Source: Ostrinia nubilalis | Lineage: Eukaryota > Arthropoda > Insecta > Lepidoptera > Crambidae | Assembly: GCF_963855985.1 (NCBI RefSeq) | Contig: NC_087117.1 | Coordinates: 2,987,001-3,051,000, forward strand | Length of the DNA: 64,000 nt | Direction of reading: 5' to 3' | Shown: positions 10,101 to 19,090 of the stretch, piece by piece | How positions within the stretch are numbered: position 1 is the first letter of the stretch | Layout of the letters: every line of letters starts with the position of its first letter | The notes under the pieces: model-generated | What the model was told of the DNA's origin: nothing | What the model saw: only the letters and a program-made list of their open reading frames with translations | The model's database searches: none | Made by a program: the position numbers and the translations under genes

Positions 10101-13100
10101 ATTATTATTTATTTATTTAATGAGCAACATAATAAGCTTACAGAAAACCCAAAGCGCTTTAATTACATGTTTAGTCACCACATCGAACACAATAAAATTA
10201 TATATAAAGTCAAAAAATTACAAAAATTATTAAATTAAATTAAAATTAAATTCTGTTTAAACAGAATTAATTAATAAACAAATTCTAGATAATAAACAAA
10301 GCGAGGCAAAATTAATATAGATACAGTAGAACAGAAAAATAATGGATTAATAATGTCACATGTCAAAAAAGAATCATTATACAGGGTGTTAGGTAAATGG
10401 GTATATGAGCCGACACTAGCCCATGTTAACATGGGCATATAAATGGTATGGTGAAGTCAGAAAATTGATATCTTCATTTTAAATATTTTAATTTTCATAC
10501 AAATCGCATTTTATAAAAAAAAAAATGTATTAAAATAAAAAAATAAATAAAATTATGATATCAAATTTCTGACTTCACCATACCATTTATATGACCATGT
10601 TAACATGGGCTAGTGTCGGCTCATATACCCATTTACCTAACACCCTGTATATGTCAAGCAGGTCATCATTATCATTAACAATGAGTGTCATTGAGTGATA
10701 TACAAAAACGGTTAAAAATAAATCCAATATGGTCGGCAAAAATGGCAATATCGTCGTGCTGAGCGAGCAAGTCACCAATGAACTGCATGGCACGGGCAGT
10801 GGGCGCGTTAGCCCCACGTTGTGTAAGGACGAGCGGCTGCTTGCGCTCTAATTATAATATAGCATGCTGTATACTATTAAAGGCCGGTCGATCTATTCTC
10901 ATAAATAAAACACTGGATACTCAACTTTCACATTATATTGCCTTATTAAAATTACAATTCATCACTTAGCACAAAAGCGCGCGGAGTCGTCTCCGCGCGT
11001 CCCTCTATTCTGACGTTAGATCCTAGTGTGACATTGACAATACGTCAATGTCACTGTCGCAGTCGGATTGTATAATCCGCCGTTTTACATTACCACTAGG
11101 CATTTTACATTGCAGCTCTGTTTTGTAATACGGCGGCTTAACGTTTAGGCGGATTGAATACGGCTGAATGAAAATCCGCTGGAATGTATTCGGCGCCAAA
11201 CGTTCTTCAATACGGCTAGCCGCAATGTAAAACAGCGTGTCATTACCCGCCGCTTTGACAGTTTTTAGTTCCCATTTTCAATAACGTGGCGCTGCCTGAC
11301 ATAACAAAAACAATGGCGTCGGATGCAGAAAATGTGTTGCTAAATTACGGAGTTATTTCTGAATCTAATAAATAAAACGTTATAAATATGTGTGTCGACA
11401 GTGAGTTTAAGAACAATTTTAACTTGCAATTGAATAATATCTATTCTTCACAATGTGAGTAAAAAAACCGTGGACAAGGGATCGAGTTTTGGAGGTTATC
11501 AAAACCGCTAAAGTGGCTATGGATTCTGGTGTTCGGCGGAATCCTACTCAATAGTATTGGTGCAAAAAGACTAAAGCCAGATGTTTAATCATTTCTTAAA
11601 ATGTTTAGAAAAGTTTAATTGTTTTAATTATCTTTTATTTTAAGATGTTTGTACCTTGTGATTACTCATTATGTTTAAAAATGACTAAAGCCAAATATTT
11701 TATTACATTATTAATTTTCAAAAAACGTATATTTGTTTTGAGATGGTTGCCCCCTGTGATTTATAAATATACAAAAAAGCGACTGAAGCCAAATATACAG
11801 TGTGAGTCACGTTAAAGTGTACATATGAAAATAGATGAAACTAGACCTATTTTTATCGACAAAAAGGAGGTCAAAAAATATTTTAGATTTTTTTTAAATT
11901 TTTTATAGAATTTTTTTTCTTCAAATTACTTATTGTAAAGAAAACGTAATAACTTTTAAACTAAGCGGTATATCCTGATAAAATAAAAACAGTAATAATG
12001 CTAAATAACAGGCGATACTAAAAAAATACATAAAATACACAAAAAATGCCAACAAATAATAAAAAATGATACTTTTTGAAAAAAATCTGCTTAAAAATTC
12101 GTGTTTTTTTGGTTATTTTATAAATTTCTCCAAAAAATGCCCCTATAACCGGTGGTTTTTATTACTTTGTATTATTTTCTATCGTATTATCTTTGTAAAA
12201 CCAAAAATTGCATGTCTCTATCCCTATCACAACATTTGCTATAATCGTTTGAACAAAGGCCTGCCACAACATTATTCTCCGCTACAGGTAGAGACAATTT
12301 TAATTTTAACTAAAATGCTTATTTTACTTCGAAATCTTTTGTTTTTATTTGAAATCTAACTTGTCTTTATCAAAATTACAAATCTAGAGCCATTTTCAGT
12401 TTTGTTGTTTACGAAGCGTTTGAATGGCGCGCCCGGAGAGGCTTAGTTCAAACGATCATTGCAAACGTTGTGATAGGGATAGAGACATGCGATTTTTCGT
12501 TTTACGAAGGTAATACGATAGAGAATAATACAAAGTAATAAAAACTACCGGTTATAGGGGCATTTTTTGGAGAAATTTATCAAATAACCAAAAAAACACG
12601 AATTTTTAAGCGGATTTTTTCAAAAAGTATAATTTTTTTATTATTTGTTGGCCTTTTTTGTGTATTTTATGTATTTTTTTAGTATTGCCTGTTATTTAGC
12701 ATTATTACTGTTTTTATTTTATCAAGATATACCGCTTAGTTTAAAAGTTATTATGTTTTCTTTACAATAAGTAATTGGAAGAAAAAAATTCTATAAAAAA
12801 TTAAAAAAAAATCTCAAAAAATTTTTGACCTCTTTTTTGTCGATAAAAATAGGTCTAGTTTCATCTATTTTCATATGTACACTTTAACGTGACTCACACT
12901 GTATAATTTAGTATTACTTACAGTAACGAAGATAATAATTGTTACTTAATTACTAAGAAATATCGTGAGAAGAAATCTGTCTTATTCAAATTAAAATTTA
13001 TTTTCATTAATCATTGTTTTATTTTGTAAGTATGGTCACCCTACAATTTATGATGTAGTACGATGCGGCTAAACGTGGGCCGCCGTATTGAAGAACGTAT

Positions 13101-15393
13101 CGCAATGACAATTCGCCTAAACGTTGAACCGCCGTATTACAAAACAGAGCTGTAATGTAAAATGCCTAGTGGTAATGTAAAACGGCGGATTATACAATCC
13201 GACTGCGACATCACTATGACAGCATCTCATTGGCCACAACGATACCGCTATTTTAACGTTTTAGATTTTTCATAATTAACAATACATACATTCACAATAT
13301 ACATAATATTAATCTGTTCAATGAACGAAGACCTCTTTTTTGTATTATTATATGTTATGAATGATTTTTATCGATAAATAAACGATATCGTGCTTTTTTG
13401 TAGCGTTCCTTAGGCCAATTTTATTGAATGAAAAATTAAAGTACAGTCGACATCACATCAAGCTATACATTTTCGTTGCAAAGTCGCCTCTATCGCAACT
13501 GCGTAAGATACCACAGTGTTTACGTTGACGTGCTGTCGCTGTACAAATTCAGTTATGTCTCGACCTGCTAAAATCTCCGGAGCATTCCCACTGCCGTTAA
13601 ATAGATGATATGAGTCTTAGGTACTAGACACAACCAAAACATCTTTCGTTGTCATCCCGGATCCCGCGGGCCTTCAAGCCCTCCGTAATGGGTCTAAATT
13701 AGTCCCATGGGATAGGCAAGTAATATTTTAAGGTATTATAGGTAATTATATCATGCATCAATGTAAAGTAAGAATAGCTGCCAATTTTCTAGGACAACGG
13801 AGGAAAAAATGTTTTCTGAAAATCATAAATTACTAAATAATTTCTAAATTACTGCAGCAATAACCATTTTTTTTTGCATAAAGGTAGACGTTATAGTGAT
13901 AGGTCAATTTATTAACAAAATTTTGACTTTATGTAATTTTTGGATGTCCGCTTCTCAGGCAAAATAAAAGACTGTGTAGCGGTACGGTTTTACAATGGCT
14001 TTCTCACTCCCCTCTTCCATAGCAATATAGCCCTTATTGGGGAAAGTGAACTCCGATGATGACGATTGTTGTTCTTTCAGGTGCTAAACGTGATAATGTT
14101 CGAAGACTGCTGCAACCAGTGGTCGATGTCTCGCCCGCTGCTCGGGCTCATACTCCTCAACGAGGAGCACTTCGCGCGCCTGCGCGGGGACATGCTCGCG
14201 CAGCAGCCGCGCGACAAGCAGCCGCAGCTGGCGCACTGCTTCAGCGCGCTCATGGCTGGAGTTGAACCTAATCTGCTTACTAAGAACAGAGACAGGTGAG
14301 CTAATGGACCTAGAGTAGATCCCTGAGCGATCCTCTTTGAGAAGCTAAATGGGCCCAGAGTAGGTCCCTGATTGATCCCTCTTAAGTAGCTAACTGGACC
14401 CAGAGTAACTCCCTGTTTGACCTTCGATAAGTAACTAAATGAACCCAGAGTACGCCCCTGTTGCACCCAGTGAAGTAAGCTGAATGGACCCAGAGTAGGT
14501 CCCTGCGTGACCCCCTGAAGTAGCTAAATGGACCCAGAGTAGGTAATTGGACCCAAAACAAGTCCCTGTGTGACCCCCTAAAGTATTCAGTTGGACCCAG
14601 AGTAGACCCCTGATTGATCCCTCTTAAGTAGCTAAACGGACCCAAAGTAGCTCCCTGTGTGATTCCCTGTAAAGGGACTCAAAGTAGCTCCCTGAGCTAC
14701 TCTTCCAAGTAGCTAAACGGGCCCAAACTACACCCTTGCTTGACCCCTTTAATGGACCCCGAATAGATCCCTGAGCGACTCCTGTATGTAGCTGAGTGGA
14801 CACAGATTAACTCCCTGCGCGACTGTCCTCGGTTTTCCGTCATTCGCCTTAAGTGGTAAGCAACTGTGGGATTCCGGCCAAAGACTTCACTACCACAGTC
14901 TTGTGAAGTCCCTCGTGCAACTAAATGGTAATAAGGACTTCTAAATACGAGTAAACCTTAGTAGTACCAATGTTGAACTTTGTATAACGCTTTACACTGG
15001 TAAAACCCGGTCTGTGAGCACGTAGAATTTTGTCCAATGACCCCAAGCTACCCATCTTTATCGCTCGCGCGTAATTATGTTGCTGTTGCGCTCGCACACT
15101 CACTGCGGCCGCCCGTCGCGCGTCGCACAGTCGCAATATAATTACGCGCGAGCGATAAGGATGGGTAGCTTGGGGTCATTGGACAACATTCTACGTGCTC
15201 GCAGACCAGACTATAGAAATCTTGTTATACTAAATAATTAAAGTGTAAATGGGAAAGTAAAAATTGTTTTTAACAAGAAAATTTTGTCCGCAGATTCACA
15301 CAGAACCTGTCTATCTTCAGACGGGACATCAACGACCTGCTCAAAGGCACCTTAGTCAACACATCCAACGTCAACGACATGATGACGTCCTAA
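920..15393 (+). CDS. XPO7: Exportin-7 (RanBP16), C-terminal 8 coding exons
   Basis: XPO7 is a Ran-GTP-dependent nuclear transport receptor of the importin-beta/CRM1 family, built of HEAT repeats and acting at the nuclear pore. The gene enters from the left edge. Coding exons are 920-1110, 4828-4957, 5538-5619, 6911-7049, 8324-8401, 9981-10084, 14081-14295 and 15294-15393, stop TAA. All junctions have GT and AG and the reading phases agree, giving 345 residues, about the last third of the family length (the human protein is near 1087). Strings typical of XPO7 include [72 protein letters not shown] and the C-terminal NDMM. The earlier two thirds lie outside the window. The introns carry arrays derived from this gene's own exons. 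Only the acceptor of the first visible exon (AG at 918-919) is uncertain, because its pyrimidine tract is weak. Confidence 0.93.
1111..1581 (+). repeat. Minisatellite built from XPO7 exon a border (left part)
   Basis: Units of about 31-33 bp read like ccagtgagctacaaacactc and gtagaatagga. They derive from the first bases of the intron (gtgagttacaa... cagttgtagaacag). Two copies of the 3' part of exon a are embedded: 1318-1408 with its donor, and a broken one at 1543-1581. Each unit keeps a donor-like cagtgagct. The array is cut at 1581 by a LINE and resumes at 4284. Confidence 0.85.
1837..2787 (-). CDS. LINE reverse transcriptase, C-terminal part
   Basis: Begins near [20 protein letters not shown], with the catalytic FADDTSLIF about 35 residues later, then [11 protein letters not shown] and FLGITLD (the primer-grip region). 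It ends with [14 protein letters not shown] before the stop. The frame continues upstream to the piggyBac insertion at 2868-2871. Removing that insert with one TTAA joins it in frame to the 3783-4283 part. These motifs fit the CR1/L2/jockey group; the exact clade is uncertain. It belongs to a transposon, not to the host. Confidence 0.85.
   Translation of the reverse strand: MGVPQGSILGPLLFLIYINDLPFYSKDLCEIVLFADDTSLIFKTDRRQEIFDDVNNALSKVLDWFTTNNLLLNAKKTKCLKFTMPNVKQVNTNITVNNERIELINSTVFLGITLDCKLQWGPHIAALAGRLSSAAFAVRKIRNLTDVETARLVYFSYFHSIMSYGLLLWGSAADIESIFILQKRAVRAIYGLKPRDSLREVFKEINILTVASQYIFDNIMYVRKHIHLFTKKSDVHSFNTRHKNKLAVPSFRLHKIGNSFLGKCITIFNKIPHNLVELPINKFKIHIKNTLMSKGYYKVRDYIDDKDAWSVQSAHI
3124..3315 (+). 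pseudogene. piggyBac transposase N-terminal fragment
   Basis: Starts at ATG 3124 with [19 protein letters not shown], then an acidic stretch ([10 protein letters not shown]). This resembles piggyBac transposase N termini. The frame ends at TGA 3313-3315 because the large internal deletion joins it out of frame to the C-terminal part. The DDD catalytic domain is missing. Confidence 0.75.
3300..3404 (+). pseudogene. piggyBac transposase C-terminal cysteine-rich domain remnant
   Basis: The frame from 3300 reads [20 protein letters not shown] and continues [11 protein letters not shown] before TAA at 3402-3404. The cysteine spacing C-x2-C-x5-C-x2-C-x5-C-x2-C is typical of the piggyBac C-terminal zinc-binding domain that recognises the transposon ends. 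Its frame differs from that of the N-terminal fragment. Confidence 0.78.
3783..4283 (-). CDS. LINE reverse transcriptase, N-terminal part (truncated)
   Basis: Open on the minus strand from the truncation point. Shows [35 protein letters not shown] and [13 protein letters not shown] (the first catalytic aspartate motif). The endonuclease domain and ORF1 are absent, as expected for 5' truncation. Confidence 0.82.
4284..4530 (+). repeat. Minisatellite built from XPO7 exon a border (right part)
   Basis: Resumes the array interrupted at 1581. A copy of the exon-a end with its donor (ggagctgtctaac... ttatg/gtgagt) is followed by about six cagtgagct-containing units. Positions 4531-4827 show nothing I recognise. 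Confidence 0.83.
4828..4957 (+). CDS. XPO7: XPO7 exon b
   Basis: Acceptor tccccag, donor gtaagg. Encodes [20 protein letters not shown] and the following [12 protein letters not shown], a conserved XPO7 segment. Confidence 0.92.
5125..5352 (+). repeat. Lepidopteran RTE-type LINE 3' tail copy
   Basis: Runs from gctttccgcccgcggcttcg through tatctctatgccaaatttca to gtgacagacagacagac. The same sequence recurs at 18181-18380, at 28046-28177 joined to 29991-30060, and inverted at 35810-35945. I recognise it as an abundant lepidopteran LINE-derived repeat; the family name is not certain. Confidence 0.7.
5381..5463 (-). repeat. tRNA-derived SINE head
   Basis: On the minus strand there is an RNA polymerase III A box TAGCCGAACGG (5446-5456) and a B box GGTTCGGTCCC about 40 bases later (near 5393-5403). 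Gene-like tRNA folding is not clear and no intact acceptor stem is seen, so this is a SINE rather than a working tRNA. Confidence 0.65.
5538..5619 (+). CDS. XPO7: XPO7 exon c
   Basis: Acceptor ttccccag, donor gtgagt. Encodes [19 protein letters not shown] and SIPQSDLH. Confidence 0.92.
5711..5978. mobile_element. TA-flanked palindromic MITE, copy 1
   Basis: Begins CAGGGTGTTAGGTAAATGG and ends with its inverse, with TA at 5709-5710 and 5979-5980. The arms are about 100 bp. A second copy lies at 10382-10648. The TA duplication suggests the Tc1/mariner superfamily. Confidence 0.82.
6258..6541. mobile_element. Near-perfect 130-bp-arm hairpin MITE
   Basis: The arms (about 6260-6392 and 6408-6540) are almost identical inverted repeats around a 15-base centre (acgctaaatttatac). 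They begin agtaaatacaaatgagtagg. The arm identity suggests a young insertion or continuing arm homogenisation. It lies in the XPO7 intron before exon d. Confidence 0.82.
6654..6852. mobile_element. Harbinger-like MITE with TTA duplication
   Basis: The ends GGCCCAGAACAGACGGTGAA are inverted copies extending about 45 bp (continuing acgcaactgcaacgaaactg). They are flanked by TTA at 6651-6653 and 6853-6855. GG...CC ends with a TTA/TAA duplication are the signature of the PIF/Harbinger superfamily. Confidence 0.75.
6911..7049 (+). CDS. XPO7: XPO7 exon d
   Basis: Acceptor tttttttcag, donor gtgact (weak). Encodes [20 protein letters not shown] and, later, [11 protein letters not shown]. An internally deleted version of this exon is the unit of the array at 7486-8054. 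Confidence 0.92.
7062..7273. mobile_element. Palindromic MITE (TGGTCCGTGAGCACG family), copy 1
   Basis: Inverted ends CCTGGTCCGTGAGCACGTAG and inner arms containing ccaatgaccccaagctaccc. Copies 2 and 3 are at 15002-15214 and 27652-27815. It directly follows the donor of XPO7 exon d. Confidence 0.8.
7486..8054 (+). repeat. 124-bp tandem array derived from XPO7 exon d
   Basis: Units begin after cag at 7501-7503, 7603-7605, 7727-7729, 7851-7853 and 7975-7977. The last three spacings are exactly 124 bp. Each full unit is a 113-bp version of exon d (a 20-bp duplication at its start and a 46-bp internal deletion) plus the 11-bp link gtgacttccag. In the exon frame each unit meets a stop after [11 protein letters not shown]. 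Confidence 0.9.
8060..8310 (+). repeat. Interspersed repeat split by a short LINE tail
   Basis: Resembles 18480-18720 (both contain tctgtaaatgtcat/cctgtaaatgtcat, gtccaacgtgac and cagtatt-gat). A 69-bp LINE 3' end (8167-8235) with aataaag and gaatttgaattt tail units interrupts it, flanked by AAAATC on both sides. Confidence 0.6.
8324..8401 (+). CDS. XPO7: XPO7 exon e
   Basis: Acceptor gatttcag, donor gtaagt. Encodes [19 protein letters not shown] and KQLVQK. Confidence 0.92.
8440..8700 (+). repeat. LINE 3'-end fragment
   Basis: Includes cttcccgcgggtgtcgtaag and ccagcagtggactgtaaagg, ending in tgatgattgatgatgatt. This is typical of the 3' ends of abundant lepidopteran LINEs. No coding frame remains. 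Confidence 0.55.
8708..8998. mobile_element. Scrambled RTE-like LINE fragments
   Basis: The minus strand of 8708-8945 encodes the C-terminal RTE tail ([32 protein letters not shown]). The plus strand of 8946-8998 encodes [12 protein letters not shown], which normally precedes it. The two parts therefore face opposite ways. A further plus-strand piece ([16 protein letters not shown]) lies at 9871-9908. Confidence 0.6.
8999..9589. other. Intronic sequence without recognisable feature
   Basis: AT-rich XPO7 intron. No coding frame, no long repeat arms and no RNA gene signature seen. Confidence 0.5.
9590..9870 (+). repeat. Retroposon tail ending in (TTTC)n
   Basis: Runs from cactcggcatggggcacac through ggcctctcaccgggggccac to the 3' signal gcaataaatg followed by ttctttctttc. 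The polyadenylation signal plus simple tail indicates a retroposed 3' end (SINE or LINE) in plus orientation. Confidence 0.55.
9921..9980 (+). repeat. XPO7: 50-bp tandem duplication of XPO7 exon f acceptor
   Basis: gcagctagcaacaaaccgcc at 9928-9947 is repeated as gtagctagcaacaaaccgcc from 9978. Use of the first AG (9929-9930) would add 50 bases and reach an in-frame TAG formed by the second acceptor. Confidence 0.8.
9981..10084 (+). CDS. XPO7: XPO7 exon f
   Basis: Acceptor tttttgtag, donor gtaaat. Encodes the proline-rich linker [17 protein letters not shown] and [16 protein letters not shown] second copy of the acceptor and the first exon bases lies 50 bp upstream, at 9921-9950. Confidence 0.91.
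10382..10648. mobile_element. TA-flanked palindromic MITE, copy 2
   Basis: Same family as 5711-5978: identical ends cagggtgttaggtaaatggg, and TA at 10380-10381 and 10649-10650. It differs mainly in the AT-rich centre. Confidence 0.83.
11055..13210. mobile_element. Long-TIR DNA transposon relic (outer element)
   Basis: Inverted ends TGTCGCAGTCGGATTGTATA continue for more than 100 bp (cggcggattatacaatccg... tgccta... ctgttttgtaatacggcgg). TCAC flanks both sides (11051-11054 and 13211-13214), a possible 4-bp duplication. The interior has only short frames, for example [20 protein letters not shown] from 11313. A second element is nested at 11798-12901. I do not recognise the family. Confidence 0.7.
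11798..12901. mobile_element. TA-flanked element with about 460-bp inverted repeats (inner)
   Basis: Begins CAGTGTGAGTCACGTTAAAG and ends with its inverse, with TA at 11796-11797 and 12902-12903. The arms pair from both ends to about 12260/12440 and contain ccctataaccggtggttttt-type sequence. No transposase frame is seen. The TA duplication fits the Tc1/mariner superfamily. Confidence 0.82.
13211..14080. other. Intronic sequence without recognisable feature
   Basis: The XPO7 intron just before exon g. I see no coding exon, array or clear transposon ends here. Confidence 0.45.
14081..14295 (+). CDS. XPO7: XPO7 exon g
   Basis: Acceptor ttctttcag, donor gtgagc. Encodes [20 protein letters not shown] through NLLTKNRD. 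It is much more GC-rich than its surroundings. A 45-bp-period array begins directly after the donor. Confidence 0.94.
14296..14830 (+). repeat. About 45-bp minisatellite starting at XPO7 exon g donor
   Basis: Imperfect units read like tagctaaatggacccagag and taggtccctgagtgacccc. The first unit begins within the donor itself (gtgagctaatggacctagag). About ten units follow. It is the third array in this gene that begins at an exon 3' border. Confidence 0.78.
15002..15214. mobile_element. Palindromic MITE (TGGTCCGTGAGCACG family), copy 2
   Basis: Ends acccggtctgtgagcacgta and its inverse. The inner arms share ccaatgaccccaagctaccc with copies 1 and 3. Confidence 0.78.
15294..15393 (+). CDS. XPO7: XPO7 exon h (last coding exon)
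   Basis: Acceptor gtccgcag. Encodes [16 protein letters not shown] and, at the end, SNVNDMMTS followed by TAA at 15391-15393. Confidence 0.94.
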
Positions 15394-16351
15394 TGTGAGC
15401 TTCGTCGCAAATTGAGGTGGACACACACTTGTGTACGTACGCGAACACTGCACGCGTCTTACGAACACATTCCCGCTTATTACAAAAAGTTACATTTAGT
15501 ATGGAAATGTCATTTTAAACCAGTGTTCATCCCGGGTTTAACTTTTTATAATAAGGCCCAGTATGATTATCTTTGGATACGTTCGCGAGCGATTCACGCG
15601 CGGGTTATAACATTCAAATGAATGTTTCGCGTGCCATCTTAACATTTTTGCAAATAGTGAACACTTACAAAATGAAAAAATCTTTATTTATCTATGCTAA
15701 TGTTACAAAGATTTGATTGTTTTATTTATATTGAATACTCTCTGAAGCTACCAAAACTACTGGACAGATTAAAAAAAATTGCACCATTAGAATCCTACCT
15801 ACATTAATTTTAGAGTGTAATAATTGAACTAATTTTTACAAACTGACAAATCTTAAAGAACATTTTACTTGTCTCATGATTTTTTCCCTACGTTAATACT
15901 ATAGTAATATAACTTCTATTGACTTCAAACTGTCCACGAATGTGTTAAGATAATTATATCCCTGTTTTAAGCTCATTTTTAGTGGTTTGTGATATGCAAT
16001 GTGTTCGTTGTACCGCATGAGTGTGGGTCCACCCTTAACATAGTGTGTACACAAGTCGCCATTTCATATAGCGGGTGTCACTACGTTCAGGCAAGTTAAG
16101 TTTAAATGGTAAAACACTGTTATAGAATGACAGGTGACGTATGTTTTACAGCATTTTCTTCAGACTGTGGTATTATTGACAGCTGTCATCTAAGATTTGA
16201 CGTTTGTGGAGATTTTTTTTTATGTTTGTATCGTGAAATGGGAATGAAATCGCCGTTTTATTTTATGTCACTGTTATGTTAACAATATAGGGCAGATTTT
16301 TTGACTCAATTGAATGTCATATCCTAAAAGTTTTTATAAGTAATAATATGA
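15394..16351 (+). other. XPO7: Probable XPO7 3' untranslated region
   Basis: Follows the XPO7 stop codon. The transcript end cannot be fixed: no single aataaa with a convincing downstream element stands out, and the repeats further on obscure it. Confidence 0.4.
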
Positions 16352-16756
16352 AGTGCCTTTTTCATTTGATGCGGATTTCTGCGCGTGTAAAATCTCACAG
16401 CTCTCACAGCGGTTGCACGCAGTACAAAGATTTCGTATTGTGTGCCCGCAGCCGATCCGCGTTCCGCGTGCGTGTAGTCGCGTAAGGCGATTATCACACT
16501 GCACCGCGCTCCGCCGCGGTACGCGGGGCGACAGATTTAATCATTGTATGCAAGTACCTCAGTTTGTATAGAAAACACGCGCGGCACAACACACTGACAA
16601 CGCGTCTGCGCGCGGAATTTTTTATATGAAATCACGCGGACCGCGGCGGAGCGCGGTGCAGTGTGATAATCGTCTAATAGGAAAAACATGTATGAAATAA
16701 TGAAATGCGTACCATCCGCATGCGTGCGGAAATCCGCATCGCAGGAAAAATGCACT
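16352..16756. mobile_element. Long-TIR MITE
   Basis: The ends agtgcctttttcatttgatg and, inverted, agtgcatttttcctgcgatg both continue into gcggatttc. Inside, gattatcacactgcaccgcg is repeated inverted near 16650. Only small frames occur. Confidence 0.65.
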
Positions 16757-16783
16757 AACAGTGTGTATCCGCTTCAGAGGGCC

Positions 16784-16942
16784 TAGTGTGAGTTTACATC
16801 AAACGTCATCACTAGTGAGTGCGTCAAAAAATGACATAAATGTATGACGGATTGTACAGCGCCCCTAGCGGGAAACGTTCAAAAACTAAAATTTTCATAA
16901 ATTTTTTAATGAAACACTCATTTTTTGATGTAAACTCACACA
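16784..16942. mobile_element. MITE (GTGTGAGTTTACATCAAACG family), copy 1
   Basis: Ends tagtgtgagtttacatcaaa and its inverse. It contains tgtatgacggattgtacagc, shared with the copy at 23050-23218. Confidence 0.75.
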
Positions 16943-17578
16943 CAGCCCACAGTTGTAATAATATCCTTTTAACAGAAATAATACGGTAAAGAGGTGTATA
17001 AATTGTAATTATAAACGAGAGCAGAGTATTGTAGAATAACCAGCAAATTAAACTGGGTGTAGTCATGCAATAGCTGGAACTAATGTGCGTTCCCGGTGAT
17101 GTCGTCGCATTCGATGCTTACTGCTGGATTACTTTTTAGCTGTACAAATGCTATAGCATTTAATTTATTTATAACTGACATATTATGAATTATCTATCGA
17201 AAAACAAATGAAAATATGGCAACTAAATTGCTTTGACTGAATGTAAAAAAAAACCTGTTTATTTTGCATGTGAAGAGAAAAGCCTTGCTGCATGTATTTT
17301 ATGAACAGAAAAACTAACTATAGTGTTAAAAATTATTTTTATTCTTATTATAATAAGATGTTTGATTTGTATAAGATAATTTTGCATTTGTATGTCTGAA
17401 AAGATCCAGTATTGTTAGATAATGGTCAATTTAATGTATCGAATGGTACGCAGTTTTAGTAACAATTTAGCAGTAGTAAGACGTGTATTTAGAAGTCTGG
17501 CCAGCGTGAAGATTTTAGTCCAAATCCTCCATTTGCTTGTAATAAAAGAGAGGGCCGTGCTCCTGCAGTAGAGACTAA

Positions 17579-17805
17579 AGGACGTAGCACACTTATCAAC
17601 CCGGAAAGGGATCGTAACCGTATCACCTCGAGGCTGTCAGTATTATTTGGATGAAACTCCATACTGCAACGCACACCTATCCGCACTGTAACGTAAACGC
17701 CTTGACAGCTCGCGAAAGGCGATGACAGCTCGCAAAGGGCGATGACAGCTCGCAAAAGGCGATAAATGGTGTTGATTCCTTTTCGTGTTGATAAGTCTGC
17801 TATGA
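17579..17805. mobile_element. MITE with internal 20-bp tandem repeat
   Basis: Inverted ends resemble gtagcacacttatcaac and catagcagacttatcaac. Near the right side gatgacagctcgcaaagggc is repeated three times. Confidence 0.55.
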
Positions 17806-18180
17806 CCTTAAATGACTTAATGATGATGGAGTGAATTAAGAATGTATATTTTTGTCAGTATTCGCTTTGGATGACTCAGATGTCGAAATAATTAATGAAG
17901 TTCCTTTTTAGTTCCTGTATATTTATTTAATCGGGTCGAATGCGGTGACAGCAACGGGAATTCGTTATTTTTAAGTTACGACAATCACAATTTTTTGTAT
18001 CGTTTTCTAACGTTCATTTTTCATACAGACTGACATTCCAGAGTGAGGCTGTGGTCTCCTATTTACGCAGTAGGCAATACAATGCTTACTATAGAAATGT
18101 ATAGTCCGCGAGACCTAAGCTGAGCTTTGCATTTGTGTGCACGTGGGTAGTGTAGGTGTGACAGTTTATACATATTACCG

Positions 18181-18380
18181 ACTAGCTTTCCGCCCGCGTG
18201 GAATTTTGTCTGTCACAGGAAAACTTTATCGCGCGTCCCTGTTTCAAATACCGGGATAAAAACTATCCTATGTCCTTTCCCGGAACTCAAACAATCTCTA
18301 TGCCAAATTTCATCAAAATCGGTTTAGTGGTTTAGGCGTGAAAGTGAGACAGACAGACAGACAGATTTACTTTCGAATTT
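18181..18380 (+). repeat. Lepidopteran RTE-type LINE 3' tail copy
   Basis: Same repeat as 5125-5352, ending in gagacagacagacagacag. It is followed at 18480-18720 by a relative of the 8060-8310 repeat. Confidence 0.68.
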
Positions 18381-18954
18381 ATGCAATCGGTCTGAGGCGC
18401 AAGTCCGCCGCGGATTTTTATCACTTCATCTCTTGTACTGGTAGCAGCTTGACGTGTTTAATTCTTAGTATAGTACCACGATTCTAAAACCTCAAGTGGC
18501 AAAAATTAAAAACGTTATAAGGTATTGATAGTAGCGCCATCCTGTAAATGTCATAGTTATGTAGTTGTCCAACGTGACTAAAATCGAATTTAATAATCCA
18601 GTATTGATGAATAATATCTATATTTTGTTTTTGTGGTATTTTTTTTCCATTCAAACTTTTGCGAATTTTTTAAGTTTTTGGCTGACTCTACTTTTGGTAT
18701 CACTCACACAAATGCAAAGCTCAGTTTACGTCATATGCCTTATAGCGTATAGGAGACCATAGCCTGACGTCATTGCTACGGATGGCGCGTGTATTGTGGG
18801 ATGTGTGAATACTTGCAACTGAATGGGCACAAACTGTGCTGTCTTGTGTTGAACTGTGCTGTGGGAACTGGTGTACTTTTGTTGCCTTAAGATTAACAAG
18901 AAGTGTACAGTTGAGAGCACGTTTTTTGCTGCAAAATGGCCTGTATTGTATAGA

Positions 18955-19090
18955 TCGTTTCATTCACGAGGACGCGCCCCACCATTCTTCCGCTAATATT
19001 TGAGTGTTATCGGTACACGCTAAATTATCCATGAGTGCACACGCACACTACAATAATGCCGCTTTTTCAAACTCATGAAAATTTAAGAGA
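18955..19090 (+). repeat. Interspersed repeat shared with 58079-58200
   Basis: Both copies contain ccccaccattcttccgctaa and ttatccatgagtgcacac, followed by actacaataatg. The family is not recognised. Confidence 0.55.

Noticed and set aside
12066..12359. 97-codon plus-strand frame
   Set aside because: It lies wholly in an AT-rich transposon inverted repeat with low-complexity translation.
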